NCBI RefSeq assembly: GCF_020829495.1
Contig: NZ_JAIVFQ010000064.1
Span: 1-38,656, forward strand
Length of the DNA: 38,656 nucleotides
DNA from: Nostoc favosum CHAB5714
GTDB lineage: Bacteria > Cyanobacteriota > Cyanobacteriia > Cyanobacteriales > Nostocaceae
Direction: 5' to 3'
Part shown: positions 1 through 7,329 of the stretch, in pieces
How the letters are laid out: each line of letters opens with the position of its first letter
How positions within the stretch are numbered: position 1 is the stretch's first letter
Made by a program: the position numbers and the translations under genes
Notes under the pieces: generated by a model
The model's database searches: none
What the model saw: only the letters and a program-made list of their open reading frames with translations
Told to the model about the DNA's origin: nothing

Positions 1-104
1 AATCTCATTCGGTATTTGAGTTAGTTGAAGTGGCGGTTGCGGTCACGCGACTGCACACTTTGTCGTGAGCGATCGCACGACTTTCCACCGCAAGCTCTTG
101 GAGG

Positions 105-380
105 TTAATAACCCGCAACTTGGGTTACTACGAAGTTGTACTCACCATTAGGTGTAAACACTTTTTGGTGAGGTGTTTTATATCTCCACTTCTTACCATC
201 AAATAAAAGCTCATTACGTCGAATATAATTAGGAATATCTTCGGGATATAGATTCGGAAAATATTCTGCTCTGAACTGCCTCCCGATGGCAGTCCTGAAT
301 CAATAGTATGCCAAGGGCTAGGAAATAGTGCAGAATATTTTGTTACATAAGAAAGTCTAAGTTGCACATCTGGTAAATTG
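105..380 (-). pseudogene. Frameshifted remnant of an unrecognised protein
   Basis: Two adjoining minus-strand frames read like one protein. The upstream part contains INLPDVQLRLSYVTKYSALF and ends near PWHTIDSGLPSGG. About position 280, in a G-rich run, the sense continues in another frame as QFRAEYFPNLYPEDIPNYI and runs to VVTQVAGY and a stop at 105-107. Both pieces have ordinary protein composition, and joining them needs only a 1-2 base indel. No start codon is visible for the upstream part, which runs into the 5' end of the divergent transaldolase-like gene. I do not recognise the family. It could instead be two chance open frames. Confidence 0.4.
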
Positions 381-407
381 ATTTTAACAATCGATTCAGG
401 AAAAATT

Positions 408-1043
408 ATGGCACTATATCTAGACTCAGCGATCGCATCTGAAGCTGAAGTTGTTAAGCTTTGGGGATGGGTGAAAGGCATTACCACAAATCCCACGCTG
501 TTGTCTCAAAGCGATACCCCACCAGAAACCACGCTCAAAAAATTGGTTGCCTTGACGAATGGCCCGTTATACTATCAACTTGTGGCATCTGATAAAGCTG
601 GGATGTTAGCTGAAGGTAGAAAAGCTTTCGAGATTATTGGTTCACAAACAATTTTGAAGATTCCCGCAACACCGTTAGGTTTTGAAGTGGTGGCGAGTCT
701 ATCGTCAGAAATTACCTGTTCAGTGACAGCGATTTACAGTGCAGCACAGGCAGCAGTAGCAAGGGAAGCAGGAGCTCAAATTGCCATAGCTTATGTAAAT
801 CGAGCTACGCGGTTGTTAGGTGATGGTATTGCTTTGGTGCGAGATATGGCTAGCGTACTCAAAGGCAGTGATACGGAAATCTTGGCAGCTAGTATCAAAT
901 CTCCCGAAGAAGCAGCCGCTTCATTGCAAGCTGGGGCGGATCATTTGACTTTACCATTGGCAATGTTGCAAGCGATCGCTACTCACGAATTCTCACAGAA
1001 AACTGTTGAAGAATTCGCTAAAGGAGGCATCGGCTTAAGATAA
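408..1043 (+). CDS. Transaldolase / fructose-6-phosphate aldolase-like protein (TalC type)
   Basis: A 211-residue class I aldolase of the short transaldolase family, which moves or releases a three-carbon dihydroxyacetone unit in cytosolic sugar-phosphate metabolism. The family's GITTNPTLL motif is at residues 24-32. The Schiff-base lysine is expected at K84 in ILKIPAT, and GADHLTLPLAML near the C-terminus matches the last barrel strands. The length fits the ~210-220-residue TalC/FSA class rather than the ~320-residue classical transaldolase. I chose ATG 408: the frame is open from a TTG at 378, but the protein aligns from MALYLDS. It stands alone, and the next gene is the microprotein at 1100. 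Sequence alone does not separate transaldolase from aldolase activity. Confidence 0.87.
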   Translation: MALYLDSAIASEAEVVKLWGWVKGITTNPTLLSQSDTPPETTLKKLVALTNGPLYYQLVASDKAGMLAEGRKAFEIIGSQTILKIPATPLGFEVVASLSSEITCSVTAIYSAAQAAVAREAGAQIAIAYVNRATRLLGDGIALVRDMASVLKGSDTEILAASIKSPEEAAASLQAGADHLTLPLAMLQAIATHEFSQKTVEEFAKGGIGLR

Positions 1044-1099
1044 TTCGTAATTTGTAATGGGCTACGCCCCGCTACGCTAACGTAATTCGTAATTTAAAT

Positions 1100-1192
1100 A
1101 TGAGTTTGTCAGATATCCCTAATCTTTGGGTTCCCTTAGCACTTTTAGGTTTAATTATTGTCGCTGCTGTATTTTTCAGCCGTAGCAGTTGA
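1100..1192 (+). CDS. 30-residue single-helix membrane microprotein
   Basis: A complete short frame starts MSLSDIPNLWVP, continues LALLGLIIVAAVFFSRSS and stops with TGA. A polar N-terminus, one helix of about 17 hydrophobic residues (11-27) and a short basic/polar tail are the shape of small cyanobacterial thylakoid or respiratory subunits. It does not match the PsbM, PsbT, PsbJ, PetL, PetN, PetM or PsaM sequences I remember. A TAATTCGTAATTT repeat lies just upstream and no clear ribosome-binding site is visible. It may be a real microprotein or a chance frame. The coherent topology favours the former. Confidence 0.45.
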   Translation: MSLSDIPNLWVPLALLGLIIVAAVFFSRSS

Positions 1193-1209
1193 TATTTAAA
1201 TTATTAAAT

Positions 1210-1458
1210 TAGGACTTACGCAGAAGAGATCCCCCAACCCCCTTAAAAAGTTAGCTCTTCAGATCCCCCCTTTTTAAGGGGGGCTAGGGGGGATCGACGA
1301 GGTTTCAGGTTTTCACTGCGTAATACTATTTCTTTGTGAAGCTGCGCCAAATTTTCTTTCTTTCTTTCTTTCTTTCTTTCTTTGTGTCCTTTGCGCCCTT
1401 TGCGGTTCGTTCCTCATATAATTTGGCGCATCTTCATACAGAATTGGTATAAGTCCTA
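1210..1458. mobile_element. MITE-2 copy 1 (TIR TAGGACTTACGCA), interrupted by MITE-3
   Basis: Left end TAGGACTTACGCA at 1210. The right end TGCG-TAAGTCCTA is split by an insertion at 1324-1449. The flanks are a perfect 5-bp duplication, TAAAT at 1205-1209 and 1459-1463. The interior has an inverted repeat of GATCCCCC/GGGGGATC type and no coding frame. It ends 33 bp upstream of the Uma2 start at 1492, so it supplies most of that gene's 5' region. No transposase is present, so it is non-autonomous. Confidence 0.85.
1324..1449. mobile_element. MITE-3, inserted in the right TIR of MITE-2 copy 1
   Basis: 126 bp bounded by imperfect ~30-bp inverted repeats: left begins TACTATTTCTTTGTGAAG, and the right end read on the minus strand begins TACCAATTCTGTATGAAG. 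Both then continue into TGCGCCAAATT, for 25 of 30 matches. It is flanked by TAA at 1321-1323 and 1450-1452, and removing it with one TAA restores the MITE-2 end TGCGTAAGTCCTA. Inside is a TTTC microsatellite at about 1353-1383. Confidence 0.8.
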
Positions 1459-1491
1459 TAAATATTACAGTAGAGATGGAGATTCAGTTCT

Positions 1492-2178
1492 ATGTTTGCT
1501 GTTGTCACACCCGATACAATCCATTTGCCTCCAGGCGCAGTAGTACGCCTACCCGGAAGTTGGCAAGACTATCAAGCACTGAATGAACAACTAGGCGATC
1601 GCTCCTCTCCTCGCATTAAGTATCGAGATGGAGAAATTCTTTTGATGGCACCGCTACCAGAACATGGGCGAAAAGTAAGTGTAATTGCAGATGTAGTCAA
1701 AGTTTTGCTCGATCATCTGGGACGAGAATACGAGGCATTTACCCCCATCACAATGGAACTGCCACAGGAAAGTGGTATAGAACCAGACTACTGTTTTTAT
1801 ATTGAAAACTGGGAAGCAATCGCAGGTAAAAACCGCATTAATTGGGGCGTTGATCCATCCCCCGATTTAGTGGTGGAGATAGACATCACTAGCTACACCG
1901 ATGTAAATGACTACCTGCCTTATGGAGTACCAGAAGTTTGGTTGTTTAGAAAGAATCAGCTTGTGATTTACAGATTGCAAGGCGATGTCTACGACAAGCC
2001 GCTAGCCTGCGGCAACGCTTTGCGAACGCGTCTACGCTATACTGTTGAAACCAGTAGCCGCTATTTCCCCAACATCAATGTTTCAGAGGTAGTAACAGAG
2101 TGTTTAAAAATTGCCTATGAGCGTAATACTAGCGCTGCTATTCGGGAATTACGGCGGAAATTGACCAGTGAGAATTAA
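1492..2178 (+). CDS. Uma2 family (DUF820) PD-(D/E)XK endonuclease-like protein
   Basis: A 228-residue Uma2 protein. The restriction-endonuclease-like core is seen as IEPDYCFYIEN (residues ~96-106) and PDLVVEIDITSYTDVNDY (~123-140), the latter carrying the acidic PD...E pair. It is followed by the family's GVPEVWLFRKNQLVIYRL. Uma2 proteins are greatly expanded in cyanobacteria and their cellular role is not established. GGAG lies about 10 bases before ATG. A repeat-like GC-rich stretch near 1995-2035 (codons for PLACGNALRTRLR) resembles dispersed Nostoc repeats and may be an in-frame insertion near the C-terminus. xisH follows 31 bp downstream on the same strand. Confidence 0.85.
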   Translation: MFAVVTPDTIHLPPGAVVRLPGSWQDYQALNEQLGDRSSPRIKYRDGEILLMAPLPEHGRKVSVIADVVKVLLDHLGREYEAFTPITMELPQESGIEPDYCFYIENWEAIAGKNRINWGVDPSPDLVVEIDITSYTDVNDYLPYGVPEVWLFRKNQLVIYRLQGDVYDKPLACGNALRTRLRYTVETSSRYFPNINVSEVVTECLKIAYERNTSAAIRELRRKLTSEN

Positions 2179-2209
2179 ATATTTTGCGATCGCTTCAATG
2201 TGAGGACAA

Positions 2210-2626
2210 ATGGCTGCCAAAGACCTATTCCATGATGCTGTCAAACAAGCACTGTTAAAAGAGCAATGGGTGATTACAGCAGATCCGCTAAAAATAAAGA
2301 TTGAGCGTGTAAAGTTTGAGATTGACTTAGCGGCAGAAAAAATCCTTGCAGCTGATAAGGCGGGGCGAAAAATAGCAGTTGAAATCAAAAGCTTTCTTAA
2401 TAGCTCTGTCATCACTGACTTTCACTCAGCACTGGGGCAGTTTTTGAACTATCGCCTTGCATTACACATGAGTGAACCAGATAGAACATTATATTTAGCA
2501 ATTCCCGTCGATACGTTTGAGTCGTTTTTTCAGGAGCGATTCACTCAGGAAGCTGTCAAGCTTTATCAAGTGAAGTTGGTAAGTTATGATCCACTTCAGG
2601 AGGTGATTGTCGAATGGAAAGAATAG
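2210..2626 (+). CDS. xisH: XisH family protein (fdxN element excision controlling factor)
   Basis: 138 residues matching XisH, first known as one of the proteins controlling excision of the Anabaena fdxN element. Many cyanobacteria carry XisH/XisI pairs unrelated to that element. The fold is PD-(D/E)XK-like: FEIDLAAE at residues ~36-43 and AVEIKSF at ~60-66 (the E-x-K pair) are the likely active-site strands. No fdxN, nif or xisF gene is in this window, so nothing here supports a heterocyst-excision role. GAGG precedes the ATG. The 3' end overlaps xisI by 13 bases, indicating translational coupling. Confidence 0.9.
   Translation: MAAKDLFHDAVKQALLKEQWVITADPLKIKIERVKFEIDLAAEKILAADKAGRKIAVEIKSFLNSSVITDFHSALGQFLNYRLALHMSEPDRTLYLAIPVDTFESFFQERFTQEAVKLYQVKLVSYDPLQEVIVEWKE
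2598..2606 (+). promoter_or_regulatory. Near-perfect ribosome-binding site for xisI inside xisH
   Basis: AGGAGGTGA lies 7 bases before the xisI ATG and within the last codons of xisH. It is unusually strong for this window. It fixes the xisI start and suggests XisI is made at least as abundantly as XisH. Confidence 0.8.
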
Positions 2627-2949
2627 AACAGTATCGCCAAAGCATCCGCCAAATATTAATGTCTCACGCTACTTTTGAGAGTGGCAATTCAGATATTGAG
2701 TCTCAGCTTGTGTTTGATACAGAACATGACCACTACCAGCTTTTAGAAATTGGCTGGGAGGGATTTAAGCGAGTTTACAACTGTATCATCCATTTGGATA
2801 TTAAAGATGGAAAGATTTGGATTCAGCGCAATATGACTGATATAGATATTGCGCGAGAATTAGTAGAAATTGGCGTGCCGAAGGAGGATATTATTCTGGG
2901 TTTACATCCGCCGTATAAGCGTCCGTATACAGGGTATGGAGTAGCTTAA
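2614..2949 (+). CDS. xisI: XisI family protein, partner of XisH
   Basis: 111 residues beginning MERIEQYRQSIRQIL, the typical XisI N-terminus. Characteristic conserved parts follow: YQLLEIGWEGFKRVYNCIIH (~residues 42-61), GKIWIQRNMTDIDIARELVE (~67-86) and the C-terminal signature LGLHPPYKRPYTGYGVA. XisI is always found with XisH. The overlap and strong RBS make this a two-gene operon, possibly including the upstream Uma2 gene. Since XisH is nuclease-like, a toxin/antidote-like pairing is conceivable, but that is inference. Confidence 0.92.
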   Translation: MERIEQYRQSIRQILMSHATFESGNSDIESQLVFDTEHDHYQLLEIGWEGFKRVYNCIIHLDIKDGKIWIQRNMTDIDIARELVEIGVPKEDIILGLHPPYKRPYTGYGVA

Positions 2950-3074
2950 GGGAAAGCAACCACAGCATATCAAAGATCACCGCGCAGACAATTTTCTTCA
3001 ACGGCGGCTACTTGGTACGATAAAGTGCAGAGTGTCACAACTTACTTTCAAGTAAATAAAAAAGGAATGCGTAA

Positions 3075-3650
3075 ATGGGAAAAGGGAGGTTAGAAGCATT
3101 CAGTGATGGAGTGATTGCCATCATCATCACCATTATGGTGCTGGAAATCAAAGTGCCGCATGGGTTCGATTTAGTCGCGCTGCGTCCCTTGATTCCAGTA
3201 TTTCTCAGCTATGTGCTGAGTTTTATTTTTCTCGGTATCTACTGGAACAATCACCATCATCTCCTACAGGCAGTGCGACACGTTAATGGGCGTATTCTTT
3301 GGGCGAATTTGCATTTGCTGTTTTGGTTGTCGCTAATCCCCTTCGTCACTGGCTGGATGGGCGAGAATAACTTTGCCGCTATGCCAGTTGCCCTTTATGG
3401 TACGGTATTGTTGCTGTCTGCGTTGGCTTACTTCATCCTTACCCGCGCCCTTATTTCTCATCATGGCAGCGATTCGACATTAGCGATCGCAGTGGGCCGA
3501 GATTTCAAGGGAAGAATATCGGTGGTGTTGTATGCAGTGGCAATTCCACTTGCCTTTGTGAACTCATGGTTTGCCTGTATACTATACGTTCTGGTTGCAG
3601 TTATGTGGCTCATCCCCGACCGTCGCATTGAAAATACTCTCACTCTCTGA
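3075..3650 (+). CDS. TMEM175/DUF1211 family potassium channel-like membrane protein
   Basis: 191 residues. The N-terminus GRLEAFSDGVIAIIITIMVL carries the R...FSDG signature of bacterial TMEM175 channels (residues ~4-11), where the motif lies in the first helix lining the K+ pore. A second conserved feature, IYWNNHHHLLQAV, follows at ~55-67. About six hydrophobic helices can be traced to residue ~180, so it is an inner-membrane protein. GGAATG and AAAGG-type sequence precede the ATG only weakly. No partner gene is apparent. The bacterial family has a single six-helix repeat, and this length fits. Confidence 0.85.
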   Translation: MGKGRLEAFSDGVIAIIITIMVLEIKVPHGFDLVALRPLIPVFLSYVLSFIFLGIYWNNHHHLLQAVRHVNGRILWANLHLLFWLSLIPFVTGWMGENNFAAMPVALYGTVLLLSALAYFILTRALISHHGSDSTLAIAVGRDFKGRISVVLYAVAIPLAFVNSWFACILYVLVAVMWLIPDRRIENTLTL

Positions 3651-3814
3651 ACGTATTTGTCCAATATTCGATTGTTTCGTCTGACAACGCTAGAAACTCC
3701 GATAACAGCAATCAATGCAACTGCACAAATAATTTGAAAATTTAGCTCTCGATAAATTGGCCTCTGTCGTTCAAACTGGCTGTTATCTTCTGGTGAATTC
3801 ATATTAGTTACCAT
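3461..3814 (-). CDS. Doubtful small membrane protein or gene remnant
   Basis: A minus-strand frame whose first ~60 residues look protein-like: a polar start MVTNMNSPEDNSQFERQR, one membrane segment (FQIICAVALIAVIGVSSVV), then RRNNRILDKYVQ. The remaining ~60 codons lie antisense to the 3' end of the TMEM175-like gene and look like a shadow. A short real gene or remnant may have lost its own 3' end, with translation now running into the neighbour. ATG at 3814 or 3802. Nothing supports a function. Confidence 0.25.
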   Translation of the reverse strand: MVTNMNSPEDNSQFERQRPIYRELNFQIICAVALIAVIGVSSVVRRNNRILDKYVQRVRVFSMRRSGMSHITATRTYSIQANHEFTKASGIATAYNTTDILPLKSRPTAIANVESLP

Positions 3815-3993
3815 GTATATAAAGCAATACAGTTGAGTTAAGGCTCAAACTCATGTAAATCTAAGCATTCTTTCCATGAATGGAAATACAGCAGTTTGTA
3901 ACAAGCGTGAGGTAGAGAACTTAGGTCTCAAAACCAAATATAAAGCCTGTTTTACTCCTGAATCTCCGAACTCTTCTATTCAGTATCGCGTTT

Positions 3994-4415
3994 AAAAGCT
4001 CGGCGCGTGGAGTAAAAAGCTCGGCGCGTGGAGTAATATCATGTCCGCATAAATAGTTACGCTAACCACAGTCATTACACCCCACCCCCAACCCCTCCTG
4101 CTTGCGGGGAGGGGAGACAAAGCATAGCTTTGGCGGGGTGGGGTTCTTCGGGTTTAATAAGTAATCAAGCGGACATGATATAAAAAGCTCGGCGCGTGGA
4201 GTAAAAAGCTCGGCGCGTGGAGTAAAAAGCTCGGCGCGTGGAGTAAAAAGCTCGGCGCGTGGAGTAAAAAGCTCGGCGCGTGGAGTAAAAAGCTCGGCGC
4301 GTGGAGTAAAAAGCTCGGTGCGCGGAGTAAAAAGCTCGGTGCGCGGAGTAAAAAGCTCGGTGCGTGGAGTAAAAAGCTCGGTGCGCGGAGTAAAAAGCTC
4401 GAATGAATGGAAGTT
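3994..4415 (+). repeat. 21-bp tandem array, split by MITE-1
   Basis: The unit AAAAGCTCGGCGCGTGGAGTA (21 bp, 3 x 7) is present about twice before 4036 and about ten times from 4182. The last four units drift to GGTGCGCGG or GGTGCGTGG, ending in a degenerate unit at ~4392-4413. The array is open in one frame, encoding repeated KSSARGV, but there is no convincing start or RBS, so I treat it as non-coding repeat DNA. The MITE at 4037-4180 gives a natural before/after comparison. Confidence 0.9.
4037..4180 (+). mobile_element. MITE-1 copy 1, inserted in the 21-bp array
   Basis: 144 bp with perfect 12-bp ends TATCATGTCCGC/GCGGACATGATA. The uninterrupted repeat reads GGAGTAAAAAGC. Here it is GGAG-TAA-[element]-TAA-AAAGC, proving a 3-bp TAA duplication. 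The interior is a long imperfect hairpin: CCCCACCCCC...GGGGTGGGG arms around a small CTTGCGGGGAGGGG stem. There is no coding capacity. Confidence 0.95.
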
Positions 4416-4479
4416 GCAGTCTAATTCTTACTTACCTTGACAAGACTGACAATTCCTACGCTACTAACTTAGGTTCCAA

Positions 4480-5118
4480 TCAATCAGCAGGTTCAGTGAA
4501 CACAACCTCGTAGAGATGAAACTCGTTTTCAGCCAGACCTTGCCAATATTTACCCAAGGGCGCATACTTTGGATCTTTCAGTAGTTCCTCGAAATCTGCA
4601 AAGCTGCGCCATTGACCATAGTTCACATTGTGTACGCCATCCAGGGAACGGTGGAAATTACCAGATAGAAGTCCTGGATTTTGTAATCCAAGTGGTAGGT
4701 ATTCCCTCTCCAATTCCACTAGGCGTTGCTGATTTTCTGGCTTTACCCGGAATTCTGCAAGGTGAATCAAACCACCTTTGGTAATTTTGAGTGTGGCATC
4801 ATCTGGTAGGGAAACGACGACTTCGTAGACATGGGACTCGTGGATATGGAACTGGAAAACCTTTGCTCCTAGCTTTCGGATTTCGGAATTGTTCACAAAT
4901 GCTTGGTAGTCTTCCTGAGTTTTCCACTGGGCATAGTTCATTACCCGCACGCCATCTATACTTTTGTGAATGTTGGATGAGACAAAACCAGGCTGGTGTT
5001 TTACTCCTGTTTCGAGAAATTCCACAATATTATCTATCAGTTCCTGCTGACGTTCAGGTTCGACTGCAAAGATAATTATGACCGTAATTACATCGTTGTT
5101 CTTGGCTATGATAGGCAT
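4480..5118 (-). CDS. Tandem antibiotic-biosynthesis-monooxygenase (ABM) domain protein
   Basis: 212 residues with two dimeric alpha-beta-barrel (ABM) repeats. Domain 1 is at about residues 8-95 (VITVIIIFAVEPERQQEL ... VMNYAQWKTQEDYQAFV). Domain 2 is at about 115-205 (IHLAEFRVKPENQQRLVE ... VNYGQWRSFADFEELL). Each ends in the same HxYEVV strand (HESHVYEVV, EFHLYEVVF), so it arose by duplication. ABM proteins act on aromatic or haem-like small molecules, often as cofactor-free monooxygenases. The substrate here is unknown. I chose ATG 5118 with AGAGG about 8 bases upstream. The open frame to 5247 would overlap the SDR gene and reads through non-coding repeat DNA. It lies 115 bp downstream of the SDR gene on the same strand. 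Confidence 0.82.
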   Translation of the reverse strand: MPIIAKNNDVITVIIIFAVEPERQQELIDNIVEFLETGVKHQPGFVSSNIHKSIDGVRVMNYAQWKTQEDYQAFVNNSEIRKLGAKVFQFHIHESHVYEVVVSLPDDATLKITKGGLIHLAEFRVKPENQQRLVELEREYLPLGLQNPGLLSGNFHRSLDGVHNVNYGQWRSFADFEELLKDPKYAPLGKYWQGLAENEFHLYEVVFTEPAD

Positions 5119-5233
5119 TTTGATACCTCTTAAAGCGGACTGGAGACTGGGGACAAAAGGGACAAGGGAGACAAGAGGAATAACTAATGCTGAGTGTCCC
5201 ATGCCCAATGCCCAGTCGTCAATCTCCTTAAAT

Positions 5234-5974
5234 TCAAGCGATTCCACCGTTTACCCGAATATTTTGCCCAGTGATCCACCTAGCTTCGTCGCTAGCGAGA
5301 AATGCTACTACGTCGGCGATTTCTTGTACCTCTCCCAGTTTGCCAAACGCAGCCATTTGGGCCAATCGGTCTATCTGTTCTTGTGTTTTGCCTTCTCGAA
5401 ACAGTTCTGTATCGGTGGGGCCAGGAGAAATAACATTAACTGCGATCGCTTTTGCACCTAATTCTTTAGCTAGTACCCGCGTGATTTGTTCAACAGCACC
5501 CTTGGTTCCTACATAGGCACTATAAGTTGGCAGCATCATCGCCGTAGTTGATGAGGAAAAGTTGATAATCCGTCCCCCTTCTGATATATGTTGCGCGGCT
5601 TGTTGACAAGCAAAAAAAGTGCCTTTGACGTTAATGGCAAAAATCGTGTCAAAATCTTCTTCACTCACCTGAGTAATTGGTTTATAGAAGGCGATTCCGG
5701 CGTTGTTGACCAAAATATCCACTTTACCAAAGCGCTCAAGTGTTTGCTCAAATAACCGTTGGATGTCAGGTATTTTGCTAATATCAGCTTGGATAGCGAT
5801 CGCTTTTACTCCCAACTTTTCAATTTCTGCAACAACTTCCTGTGCTTTGCCTGCATTACCCGCATAGTTAACGACAATAGATGCGCCGTTACCAGCTAAT
5901 TTTAGTGCGATCGCTCGTCCAATTCCCCGCGATGCACCAGTAATAATTGCAACTTTCCCCGCTATTGATGCCAT
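5234..5974 (-). CDS. Short-chain dehydrogenase/reductase (SDR, FabG-like)
   Basis: 246 residues, the classical SDR length. The NADP(H)-binding TGASRGIG motif is at residues 12-19, NNAG at 90-93, and the catalytic Ser-Tyr-Lys at S141, Y154 and K158 (YVGTK). The C-terminus ITGQNIRVNGGIA is typical of 3-oxoacyl-ACP reductase-type members. An R at position 16 of the glycine motif and N37 after the second strand suggest NADP(H) preference. It is upstream of the tandem ABM gene on the same strand. The substrate cannot be told from sequence. Confidence 0.92.
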   Translation of the reverse strand: MASIAGKVAIITGASRGIGRAIALKLAGNGASIVVNYAGNAGKAQEVVAEIEKLGVKAIAIQADISKIPDIQRLFEQTLERFGKVDILVNNAGIAFYKPITQVSEEDFDTIFAINVKGTFFACQQAAQHISEGGRIINFSSSTTAMMLPTYSAYVGTKGAVEQITRVLAKELGAKAIAVNVISPGPTDTELFREGKTQEQIDRLAQMAAFGKLGEVQEIADVVAFLASDEARWITGQNIRVNGGIA

Positions 5975-6397
5975 AGATTAATCTGGTTTTATTTTGGTTC
6001 ACCAAAGTGATTATCTGCTGTTAACGTACTGTAGCAAGGTTAAATTTAGCGATCGCGTTGTCAAATGCCAACTTCATTCTAGGCAAAATCCCGCCAGCGA
6101 CTTCAAGTAACCGTCAGGCGGGAAAAATGAAAATACTTTGCAAGAGGTAAGAATACGTGCCCTCTTGACGGCAGATTAAGGTTTGATGCGGCTTGGCGAA
6201 TATTGTTGAATATGTTGAGCTAAATTGAATGCCTGAGTGTTCTTTGATGTAAACGCAATCGCCCTACCGAACTTGACAGAATTTAAGTGCTGATGACGCA
6301 GGTATTGTCTTGACCATAGCCTACAAACATCTTTTATAAATTATCTGTCTTCGTTAACCAAAAGCTCATCTGGTTTATCAAATCTGCCTAGATTAAA
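5975..6397. other. Gene-free interval, nothing clear
   Basis: 423 bp between two minus-strand genes. One HIP1-like GCGATCGC and a partly palindromic CCGCCAGCG...GTCAGGCGGGA stretch are visible. I found no credible coding frame, element end or terminator. It presumably holds the SDR promoter at its left side. Confidence 0.5.
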
Positions 6398-6850
6398 TCA
6401 TCTGAAGAAGGGATTTTCTAGACCTTCCCCTTGAATCTGAAACTGCGGACATATTGTCCCAGATAAGCGTGTTCCATTAAATGTAAAAGTAGTGCCGTTG
6501 GAATTGATAGCATTACCATTTATCCTCCGATCTGGAACAAAGTCTCCTCTTACTTCACCGTTAAGTGCGATACTTACTTCTGAAAATGGTTTTGTGACTG
6601 CTTGCCAATTTCTCTGATCCTGACCTAGATTTGTACCGCTATAAATAGCCTCTTGCCCAAGAAAGCGTAGGTTACCGTTGAAGTCAAAATCAAAACAAGC
6701 AGTAAAATTATCTCCTAGACTCGACTGAACATTCACATCGTAGCTTTTGCCCTCCACTCCAGCTTGTACTGGCGCAGCAAACAACATTATCTGTCCAAGT
6801 AAACAAGTTAAAACTAAACCCCAATTAGATTGGATGATTTTCACTGACAT
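6398..6850 (-). CDS. Small secreted protein of unknown function
   Basis: 150 residues with a clear Sec signal peptide: basic start MSVKIIQSNWG, hydrophobic LVLTCLLGQIMLF and a PVQAG cleavage region near residue 31. The mature part is beta-rich and rich in Asn/Gly, with FTACFDFDFNGNLRFLG and NGTTFTFNGTRLSG, suggesting a small extracytoplasmic beta-barrel or sandwich of ~119 residues. It contains two cysteines (C52 in TACF and the C-terminal ICPQF), which could form a disulphide. I do not recognise the family. A GGAGGT-like RBS precedes the ATG (minus-strand AACGGAGGTAAAC). Confidence 0.7.
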   Translation of the reverse strand: MSVKIIQSNWGLVLTCLLGQIMLFAAPVQAGVEGKSYDVNVQSSLGDNFTACFDFDFNGNLRFLGQEAIYSGTNLGQDQRNWQAVTKPFSEVSIALNGEVRGDFVPDRRINGNAINSNGTTFTFNGTRLSGTICPQFQIQGEGLENPFFR

Positions 6851-7329
6851 AATTGTTTACCTCCGTTATGCAATCAAGTAATTGCTTACTTTTACTCATT
6901 GCTGACAGGTTAAGGTAATTAACCATTTGTCAATAAGTAATGGTGCTTAACATTCATTCCGAGGTCAGAAACGCAAATTTTCAGCCTGCGATGCCGTACC
7001 CCTACGGGGAAGCAAGCTATGCATAGCGTCTCGTAGACAAGCCTGGCTACGCCTACGCATATTTAAAAGCATCGTTCATCCTTGCCTTAAAATTTAGTAT
7101 AAAGCTTAATTAGATACTCGATAGCATAGATAATTTACAGCGTAATCACTATTGACAAAACGAGTTATATCTTAAACTTTCATAGACGCATAGCGGCTAC
7201 TCTACGAGTTCTCCAACGGAGTACCCGCAGGGTAGGAGCGATCGCTATATAGTTAAGGCTCTTGGTGGGCATTGGTAAAAGACAAGATTGAGGACTTCTC
7301 CCCCACTCCCCACTCCCCACTCCCTTTAA
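6851..7329. repeat. Intergenic interval with dispersed GC-rich repeats
   Basis: About 480 bp without a gene. At 6988-7062 (TACCCCTACGGGGAAGC ... GGCTACGCCTACGC) and 7185-7245 (GCGGCTACTCTACGAG ... GGTAGGAGCGATCGC) lie short palindromic, TACG-rich sequences of the kind scattered in Nostoc genomes. At 7300-7324 is a short CCCCACTC repeat. I see no complete inverted-repeat element. Confidence 0.5.

Noticed and set aside
128..496. Single 122-codon minus-strand frame
   Set aside because: Its N-terminal part is antisense to the transaldolase-like gene and its end leaves the natural frame after ~280. Only the frameshifted remnant interpretation is kept.
4182..4392. Repeat protein KSSARGV encoded by the 21-bp array
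   Set aside because: No start codon or RBS, and the frame is broken by the MITE. Frequent 21-bp arrays in Nostoc are non-coding.
5119..5247. Upstream extension of the tandem ABM protein
   Set aside because: It overlaps the SDR gene and runs through GACAAGGG/ATGCCCA repeat DNA. A good RBS precedes ATG 5118.
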